The notes under the pieces were generated by a model. That model saw only the letters and a list, made by a program, of their open reading frames with translations. It ran no database searches and was not told the DNA's origin. DNA of 64,000 nt from Xenopus tropicalis (lineage: Eukaryota; Chordata; Amphibia; Anura; Pipidae). A program made the position numbers and the translations under genes. Every line of letters starts with the position of its first letter. The first letter of the stretch is position 1. Where the stretch lies: contig NC_030681.2 in the NCBI RefSeq assembly GCF_000004195.4, forward strand, positions 28,782,982 to 28,846,981, read 5' to 3'. Of this stretch, positions 57,291 through 64,000 are shown one piece after another.

Positions 57291-57882
57291 TCAGGCCAAA
57301 AGCCAAAAGATGGTTAAGAGCTGAGAAGGAAAGCTGATGGACTGCGAAAGCTGATTGATTCTGGGTGGAAATCAACTGAAACTTTGGAAACAAAAAAGTT
57401 TTGATTTCTAGCATTATACAATGTTGTTTTGAAGCAAAACAACAATGTATAATGCTATAATGTGATGGCTTAATTTTTTCACATTTCATTTTAAAATGAC
57501 TTCCGATGGAACTTACCTACACAAGCTCTGAAGTGGCGTCAAATAATGGTGTCAAAATCTGGTGTTCAGTGGCATAAAATAAAACACACAGCTTTTTACA
57601 CCCTTTTTCTTTTGGCGAATTTCACTTTACACAGCATGATAAATAGCCCCCAATCTGAAAGGATTACAGAATGGTCTTTCAAATATTCCTTCTGATACCC
57701 CTCTCTATTACTTCAGTTGTGATCTACTCATTTGGGCCTTAAGCAGATTAATTCAATTTGGCCACCTTTGCCTAAGTAAATAACATTAAGGTTGGTCCAT
57801 GTGCACTTCCTTTCCTCCCTTTTTTCTTGTAGTGAACTGGTGTGTTGTACAATTTAGGGTCAAGGTGAGTGTTGAACATTTA
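57291..57882. other. non-coding, possible MITE edges
   Basis: GATAAATAGCCCCCAATC near 57640 and GGCATAAAATAAAACACACAG near 57570 look like edges of a diverged copy of the next MITE. No supported gene. Confidence 0.4.
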
Positions 57883-58087
57883 GGGGCCTATTTATTATGG
57901 TGTGTAAAAAATGGCAACAATATTTGCACCACATTGCCGGTCTTCACCACACAGAAAACAGCATCATCTTTTTTACATGTTTTTCCTTCCGTCGGAACTT
58001 ACGGAAATAATGCCATTTATTTTACGTAGCTTTTTAGACCATTTTGTTCCACAAATTTCATATTGCACGGCATAAAAAATAAGCCCC
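57883..58087. mobile_element. MITE, GGGGCCTATTTATTATG ends, TTA duplication
   Basis: GGGGCCTATTTATTATGGTG and GGCATAAAAAATAAGCCCC are inverted ends with TTA at 57880-57882 and 58088-58090. The interior carries ACATTGCCGG and TTCCGTCGG words. Plus-strand ORF over it is not a gene. Confidence 0.75.
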
Positions 58088-58127
58088 TTAATGTGTAAAT
58101 ACTGCACCAGGTTGTCCTTTATTTTAA

Positions 58128-58544
58128 AGGAACAGTAACACCAAAAATGAAAGTGTATTAAAGTATTTAAAATATAATGTACTGTTACCCTGCACTGGTA
58201 AAGTTGTTTATTTGCTAAAGTAACAGTACTATAGCTTATATAAATATGCTGCTGTGTAGCCATGGGGGCAGCCATTCAACCTGGAAAAAGAAGAAAAGGC
58301 ACAGGTTACATAGCAGATAACAGATAAGCTCTGTAGAATATAATGGGGCTTTATCTGTTATCTGCTATGTAACCTGTGCCTTTTCTTCTTTGAATGGCTG
58401 CCCCCATGGCTACACAGCTGCATTCTTTATATAAACCATAGTAGTGTTTCTGAGGCAAACATGCCAGCTGTACCAGCACAGGGCAACAGTACATTATATT
58501 GGAATTATTTTTATACACTTTAATTTTTTGGTGTTACTGTTCCT
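58128..58544. mobile_element. palindromic T2-type MITE, TTAA duplication
   Basis: TTAA at 58124-58127 and 58545-58548 flank AGGAACAGTAACACCAAAAA and its complement. The interior continues as a near-perfect palindrome: TGTGTAGCCATGGGGGCAGC (58253) mirrors GCTGCCCCCATGGCTACACA (58397), and the GCACAGGTTACATAGCAGAT arm mirrors ATCTGCTATGTAACCTGTGC. The TTAA duplication and AGG start fit the T2/Kolobok group. Confidence 0.9.
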
Positions 58545-58548
58545 TTAA

Positions 58549-59064
58549 ATGTGCTCTTTATACAATGGGCAGTTATTTGGTCTGGGTTGCTGAATGAGCA
58601 GATGTTTGGCTAATTTCGCTACCATACACTTGGGAAACTCTGGTTGATCTCTGTACAACCATCAGGTCAAAGATGATATCACTCAGGGGCCTGTTTAGTA
58701 TGGCATGTGCAGGAACGGATCACTGCTATTCCTTTCACTCTATATACTGATGGGGTGGTATCAGGCCATATCAGCATTTACTCCCCCAGTGGAAGAAATG
58801 TAATTTGTAACATTAGCCTAGTATTCCTTTTCCTACTTTGCGCCTATGCCCAAATCACCACCATTTATTTTCCTCTTCTCCCTTATTTCTTAAGCACCTG
58901 CATTTGCTCATTGCAACCACTACAATGGGTTACTACTTGGGTTTGTTTGGTTTATACCGTAATTGCTTCTATCCATTGATACTGACATTTCCCCTATTTG
59001 TACCCTTCTCCATGACTATGTATCATCAAACAGTGGTCTAGTGTTCTTGCTCTTACCTCATTAT
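58549..59064. other. non-coding, nothing recognised
   Basis: Two overlapping plus ORFs (58707-59041) are hydrophobic and unrecognised. Confidence 0.45.
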
Positions 59065-59200
59065 TGGGGCTACCAAATAAACAATCACAGCCCTTAATTG
59101 GTACCCCCAAATACATTTTTTTATGCTTGTGTTGCTCCCCAATTCTTTTTACATTAGAATATGGCTTATGGGTGAATAAGGTTGGGGTCCCCTGCCATAA
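59065..59200. mobile_element. partial hAT MITE, 3699 family
   Basis: GGGGCTACCAAATAAACAATC, GTGTTGCTCCCCAATTC, TTTACATTAGAATATGGC and GGTTGGGGTCCCCTG are right-half words of the hAT at 40282-40586. The left half is missing. Confidence 0.65.
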
Positions 59201-59535
59201 AGTGTCCCATATATAGATGTTTTGGTGGCATCTATTACAAAGGATTCCTGCATATCTATATTCTCATGCTAGCCCCATGCTGGAAAATATCAGGTTTTAT
59301 GGCAATCGCACGCAAAACATTTCATGAAAAATTGTTTCACATGCAATGCATTTCCATTTAATAAAACTACTGTACTGTATTTGCAAACTCAGACTGTTTG
59401 GAATGCAGCTTTCTACTGTTTATTCAGCCTTGATGTATTTGTATAACACGGTGTATAAAGGTTACAAACCAAAGAGAATGGTGCATAGAAGTTTACAGAT
59501 CTGAGTTTATGGTAAGATAAAGTGGGTTTAGAGAC
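59201..59535. other. non-coding, nothing recognised
   Basis: AT-rich interval; no supported feature. Confidence 0.45.
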
Positions 59536-59538
59536 TAG

Positions 59539-60007
59539 GGGGCACATTTACTAACCCACGAACGGGCCGAATGCGTCCAATTGCGTTTTTTTCGTAATGA
59601 TCGGTAATTTTGCGATTTTTTCGTATTTTTTGCGATTTTTTCGGCGTCTTTACGATTTTTGCGTAAAAACGCGAGTTTTTCGTAGCCATTACGAAAGTTG
59701 CGCAAAGTCGCAATTTTTTCGTAGCGTTAACACTTGCGCGCAAAGTCGCGCCTTTTTCGTAGCATTAAAACTTAAAAGGCGCGACGTTTCGCGCAAGTTT
59801 TAACGCTACGAAAAAATCGCGACTTTGCGCAACTTTCGTAATGGCTACGAAAAACTCGCGTTTTTACGCAAAAATCGTAAAGACGCCGAAAAAATCGCAA
59901 AAAATATGAAAAAAATCGCAAAATTACCGAAAAAGTCGCAAAATGTTCGTTTCCAATCAGAATTTTTCCAATTCGGATTCGAAATCGTGTCTTAGTAAAT
60001 CAGCCCC
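59539..60007. mobile_element. foldback MITE, nearly full-length palindrome
   Basis: TAG flanks both sides (59536-59538, 60008-60010). The left end GGGGCACATTTACTAACCC and right end TTAGTAAATCAGCCCC are inverted. The arms mirror through most of the length: GCGATTTTTTCGTATTTTT and AAAATATGAAAAAAATCGC; TTTTTCGTAGCCATTACG and CGTAATGGCTACGAAAAA. The centre is near 59770. ORFs on both strands are palindrome products. Confidence 0.92.
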
Positions 60008-60010
60008 TAG

Positions 60011-60612
60011 GAAATGGCAGTAAAGTGAAGCGCACTACAGAAAAATCTCCCATAATCCCCAAAGGGTTCTTGTAAGTAGAGGCGGAATAGCTCCAAAAGA
60101 TAGCACACTGGGCCATGACTGAGTCCTAAAGCCGGCTTAATTATATTCTCAGCTCTCTGTTAGATACTATTAAATATGCCTTGTGCACCTTCACATAGTT
60201 CAATTCCTTTAGTGGAATTTTTCATTTGGTCACCCTAATAAATATTAAAAGTTGCCTCACCCCCTTTAAACGTTGTTATACTTTTCTCATGCCTCATACT
60301 AAATTGATAATTAGCAAATATTATGCACGCTACACAGTACAGAGAAATTAGGAATATGCTATGCTATGCATCTAAATGACATGATAATTGGAGTTGGTGG
60401 CAATTATAATAAACAGATAAAAAAGCAGAAAGTTCATTTTCTTATGATGTATTCTAAATGAGGGTATTTATTTATTGTTGGATTATCAACATGACCTGAT
60501 CTGATCTGAGCAAGGGGTGTTCAGCTATCATGGAGAGCTGTGCCGGTCTGAAGATAGTAGCCCAGCTTTATCGATACATAGCAACTCATTGATTGTTATT
60601 TCCAAAACTCAT
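60011..60612. other. non-coding, nothing recognised
   Basis: AT-rich unique-looking sequence without a supported gene. Confidence 0.45.
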
Positions 60613-60785
60613 TGGGGGTCATTTATCAACACTGGGCAAATTTGCCCATGGGCAGTAACCCATGGAAATCAAATTGTTGCATTCAACATTTTACCTGCAG
60701 CTGGCTCATAAAAAACAATCACTGATTGGTTGCTATGGGTTACTGCCCATGGGCAAATTTGCCAAGTTTTGATCAATGACCCCCT
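60613..60785. mobile_element. palindromic MITE, GGGGGTCATTTATCAA ends
   Basis: GGGGGTCATTTATCAACACT and TTTTGATCAATGACCCCC are inverted ends. GGGCAAATTTGCCCATGGGC, CAGTAACCCATGG and TTGGTTGCTATGGGTTACTG form the mirrored inner arms, linking it to the AGCAACCAAT family. The duplication is unclear (ATT and TTT). Confidence 0.75.
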
Positions 60786-62108
60786 TTGTATCTTCTCCCA
60801 GACTCATAGTACCTTATAGTATGGCTAGCTTTTTATGAACTAATGCCGTTTCATAAAATATACCTCTTAGTATTTGAAATACAAATCTTGTTCCCCCTGC
60901 CCATATGTTCATAGTCCTCAAAACCATGTTTCATGCTCGTCCCCATTTATGTTAGGTTGAAAGCTTAAAATTGAGATTGCATATGGTAACTTGCCAACTA
61001 AATTTTGTTTAGTGTGACTGAGAAAGTCATGATGCAGTGATGTTTCAAAGACCATTAGGTGGGTTTAATAGCCCACAGATGGAATTGCTCATTAAATGCC
61101 ACACTTCTAGCCATGCCATGACAGCTCTTCCAATGAATTCTTCTCAAAGTATCTTAAAAAAACAAAAAAGGAAAAGCGATGACATATAATGAATGGGAAA
61201 AAGTGGTTGAATTACTCTTTAAAGTGAGAAATAGTCTTTTTTTTAGTTACATTAACTAATGGAAAAGAGTTTTCGATTCATTTTACCAGGCTATTAGCAC
61301 TTGATTGAGAGCAACAACACAAATAGAAAAATATAGAATTTTATCACATTAAACCAAGTTCAAATAAACATTGTTCTTGTAGCGGTTTAGTTGCAGATTT
61401 TTTAATATCTAATAAAATGTATTATTATAGAGGTGAGTGAGGGGCTTCAAACATGGATGTTAAGTGATTACCAGATATGAAAAGAAAATGATATTTCTCA
61501 TAAGTAGGGTTTATCTTTCATTTCTTAAATGAGAACATGTAGGAAGGGAACATCTGTTCCATCCATATTTGTGTTTGTATGATTGCCATGGCCTTCATTA
61601 TGATAGGGCAGAAAAGGCATTTGTTCAAAATCCTTGCAAAACCAACAGGGTCATAATATAATAAATAACAATTGTTAAATAGTTTAATATATAAGGGTCA
61701 TCTTTTGGCTGCTGGTGTCAAGTGGGCTGAAGATTGACAGCTGGTGTGCTTTATGTAATTACCCCCCCCCCCCAAATCACATGGGGGCCTGAGCTTTATC
61801 TTTTTATCTCATTGGTTGGCATGGATTCTACATAGGAAAGGTAGGCTGCATAGAAGCCCCATACAGACAGACTGCAAGAATAATGAATAACAGACTTCAC
61901 AACTGCATGTTGGTGCAAGGCCACATCTTGCCTATCCGCAGCCAATGAACTAATTGGCCAATGGAGCATTGACAGATGACATTTTTAAACCTGTCCTAGT
62001 AGATGGATGTTGGTCAGGATTGGCAGGCCACCATACACAAACAAATGGAACAAATAGAAGGTATACGCTACTTATAGACTGGCCATTAGTTATAATTGTG
62101 AATTACTC
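60786..62108. other. non-coding, nothing recognised
   Basis: Mostly unique AT-rich sequence with a C-run at 61764-61773. 61010-61330 is evenly composed and repeat-free. The ORF from 61954 runs into the MITE at 62112 and is a chimera. Confidence 0.45.
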
Positions 62109-62111
62109 TAG

Positions 62112-62639
62112 GGGGCACATTTACTTACCCACGATCGTTCCGACGGCGTCCGAATGCGGTTTTTTCGTAATGATCGGTATTTTGCGATTTTTCGGAAAAT
62201 TGTTGCGACTTTTTCTTAGCCGTTACGAATTGCCCGAAAAGTCGCGACTTTTTCGCAGCTTTCGCGCCGACTACGAAAGATTCGGATTCATTCAAGCTTC
62301 AGTATGGTGACTTTTCTTGGGCCAGGTTGGAGCTGCAGGGTGCCATTGAGTCCTATGGGAGGCTTCCAAAATCATGCTAAGTCTGAAAGTTTCGCCCGCC
62401 GCTTACGAGCGCTCAATATGAAAAAGTCGCGACAATATACGAGCGAATCGTAACGGCTACGAAAAATTCGCGACTTTTCGCGTAAGTCGTAATGGTTACG
62501 AAAAAGTCGCGACAATTTCCGAAAAGTCGTAAAGGCGAGGAAAAAATCGCAAAAAATACGAAAAAGTTGCAAAATGTTTCTTTTCCAATCAGAATTTTTC
62601 CAATTCGGATTCGAATTCGTGGGTTAGTAAATGTGCCCC
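62112..62639. mobile_element. foldback MITE with a single minisatellite unit
   Basis: TAG (62109-62111) and TAG (62640-62642) flank GGGGCACATTTACTTACCC and GGGTTAGTAAATGTGCCCC. At 62303-62360 it carries one reverse copy of the segment that forms the 27-unit array at 41705-43106 (CTTGGGCCAGGTTGGAGCTG, CCATTGAGTCCTATGGGAGG). It preserves the likely ancestral single-unit state. ORFs are palindrome by-products. Confidence 0.9.
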
Positions 62640-62642
62640 TAG

Positions 62643-63694
62643 GTATTGCAAAGCTATCACACACGTTAATCCGTAGTAGTAATAGTTCAGAGGAATGGCT
62701 TAGTCCAACTAGCATGATAAGGTAAGTGTCTGATTGGTTACCTGGCTGCAAAGACAATTGCACCTATGTTTATAAAGGGGGGCTGATGGATTACAAATTT
62801 AGATACCTAGGCTTAATTAAAATATATTTTGGCATTTTAGTGATGTAGTACATTCCAACTTTCCCAAGCATGTATTCAATGAACAGACTAGTCTATTCTA
62901 CATTGCATGCAAGATATCACCCCTTAGGCCTAGCGCACATACTGAATCCCATTTGATATAAAGTGCATCTTACGTGAAGTTATTTTACTGTGCAGTCACC
63001 TAACATGACCAAGGCTAAAGAGTGCCATACATGCAGACTAAATTTCCCTGTGAGCCCATAGATGAATCATGGAGCTGAAAGATGAAAACAAAACTGGAAC
63101 TGACATATTCTGTGAAGAGGCAATCACTTCAGGATTAAAGGAAAACATGCTCAGTTTATAAGCATGATGTATCTTCTGTTTTCTTTTCCATAAATAGTCA
63201 TTATGTGTGAAGCCATATCTGATAAAGTAGGCTGAGCATCCCTTATGTGCATATTTGCATTTATACATGTGAAGGGAAGCTGTAGACTAAATGACACTAG
63301 CCTAGCTGATACAGCTTTAATGTAGTCAGTGGAATATGGTCTGTTTATCATACAAAAGAATGGGAGGTAGGAGTGCTAGTTTTGCCCAGGGTGCTATCAA
63401 CTTTGATGATATCTAAAGGTACATGAAATGTTTCCTTTTTTATGTTATTGGCCCTTACAACAAGACCATATATAAATCAGCATAGAGAACATGGTAAATG
63501 GAGTTTGTTACTGAAACAGATTGAGTAGAAAAGGCATGCTTGTAACCTTGAATGAAATGAATTGAACCTTGAGAGCATTTCCTTACTGCATGGATGTTCA
63601 ACATGAAAACCAGATAGCATTTTAAAGGCAAAGTATACACTATTTATAAGCTATGTTTGCTTTCTATATATTTGTTCCTTAAAAAGACAGAAGC
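62643..63694. other. non-coding, nothing recognised
   Basis: AT-rich unique-looking sequence. Minus ORFs at 63038-63351 and 63455-63640 are unrecognised. Confidence 0.45.
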
Positions 63695-63916
63695 CTAAAA
63701 GGTTACTGAAGGCTCAGAGTTTAGAGCTTAATAGAAAATAACTCAACCACTTCCTATTCATTCCTATGGGATTTTTGGAAGTGTATTTATCAAATGGTGA
63801 ACTCTAACTTTCACCCATTGATAAATATGCTCCTTAAAATCTCATAGGAATGAATAGGAAGTGGGGGAGTTTTTACCTATTAAGCTCTAAACTCACATTT
63901 TGATAAATCTGCCCCC
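63695..63916. mobile_element. inverted-repeat MITE, CACTTCCTATTCATTCCTAT arms
   Basis: GTTTAGAGCTTAATAGAAAA, CACTTCCTATTCATTCCTAT and GTGTATTTATCAAATGGTG at 63719-63801 mirror CCATTGATAAATATGC, ATAGGAATGAATAGGAAGTG and CTATTAAGCTCTAAAC at 63818-63892. The right edge ATTTTGATAAATCTGCCCCC is a typical terminus; the left terminus is eroded. Confidence 0.7.
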
Positions 63917-64000
63917 ATGTGTGTATGTCACACTGTTGAGTGAAAGAGTAAAGGAACCAATAATTTCAACTCCTTAAAAATCCATAAACATGGGGTTTCT

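Noticed and set aside
59528..59803. Arg/Lys-rich ORFs on both strands within the foldback MITE
   Set aside because: Both strands are open because the DNA is palindromic and stop-poor; the same occurs in sibling copies.
1..64000. Operon or multi-gene biological system
   Set aside because: No run of same-strand coding sequences, ribosome sites or terminators; content is vertebrate repeats and unique non-coding DNA.

Overview
The window looks like non-coding chromosomal DNA from a clawed frog (Xenopus; I cannot tell X. laevis from X. tropicalis). This rests on the repeat families: TTAA-flanked T2/Kolobok-type MITEs with AAAGG-like ends, foldback MITEs with 3-bp TTA/TAA/TAG duplications, elements beginning CAGGTATGGGA flanked by TA, hAT-type MITEs with 8-bp duplications, AGCAACCAATCAG repeats, CR1/L2-type LINE 3' ends, and Penelope-type hammerhead motifs. 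No bacterial gene organisation is present and I found no recognisable host protein-coding gene. The open reading frames mostly fall in repeats or are chance frames of AT-rich DNA.

Layout. 1-7.4 kb: a Penelope-derived fragment with a hammerhead-like motif, a chain-of-hairpins MITE (190-572), a TA-flanked element carrying a nested hAT (1586-2098), a palindromic MITE (3138-3491), a hAT inserted into another copy of its own family (3603-4149), then smaller MITEs. 7.9-11.5 kb: a broken L1/Tx1-type LINE C-terminus carrying a hAT insertion, and a 1-kb TA element inflated by a seven-unit array. 12-17 kb: a weak candidate exon or conserved element (12134-12333), a degenerate minisatellite (13.3-13.85 kb), and a TA element interrupted by a LINE tail (15.3-16.15 kb). 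17.5 kb: a second hammerhead-like motif. 20.2 kb: a decayed Ty3/Gypsy integrase fragment. 21-30 kb: T2 MITEs, another TA element, and a 677-bp inverted-repeat structure (24842-25518). 30-41 kb: mostly unique sequence with several islands that could be conserved non-coding DNA, plus an inverted second copy of the hairpin-chain MITE (36.84-37.15 kb). 41.4-43.3 kb: a foldback MITE whose internal segment has expanded into 27 units of 52 bp. 44-50 kb: TA elements, a LINE tail with a 41-bp array, and a diverged tandem duplication that preserves an empty insertion site. 50-64 kb: hAT MITEs with clear duplications, strongly palindromic MITEs (53.7, 58.1, 59.5, 62.1 kb) and unique sequence.

Nothing suggests genes working together. 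The interest lies in the transposable-element structure: two hammerhead-like motifs sharing a paired change at core positions 3 and 8, paired changes in MITE hairpins, nested insertions giving relative ages, and several elements whose internal segments became tandem arrays. Element names are from memory of families and were not checked against a repeat library. Boundaries are exact where a target-site duplication is cited and approximate elsewhere.
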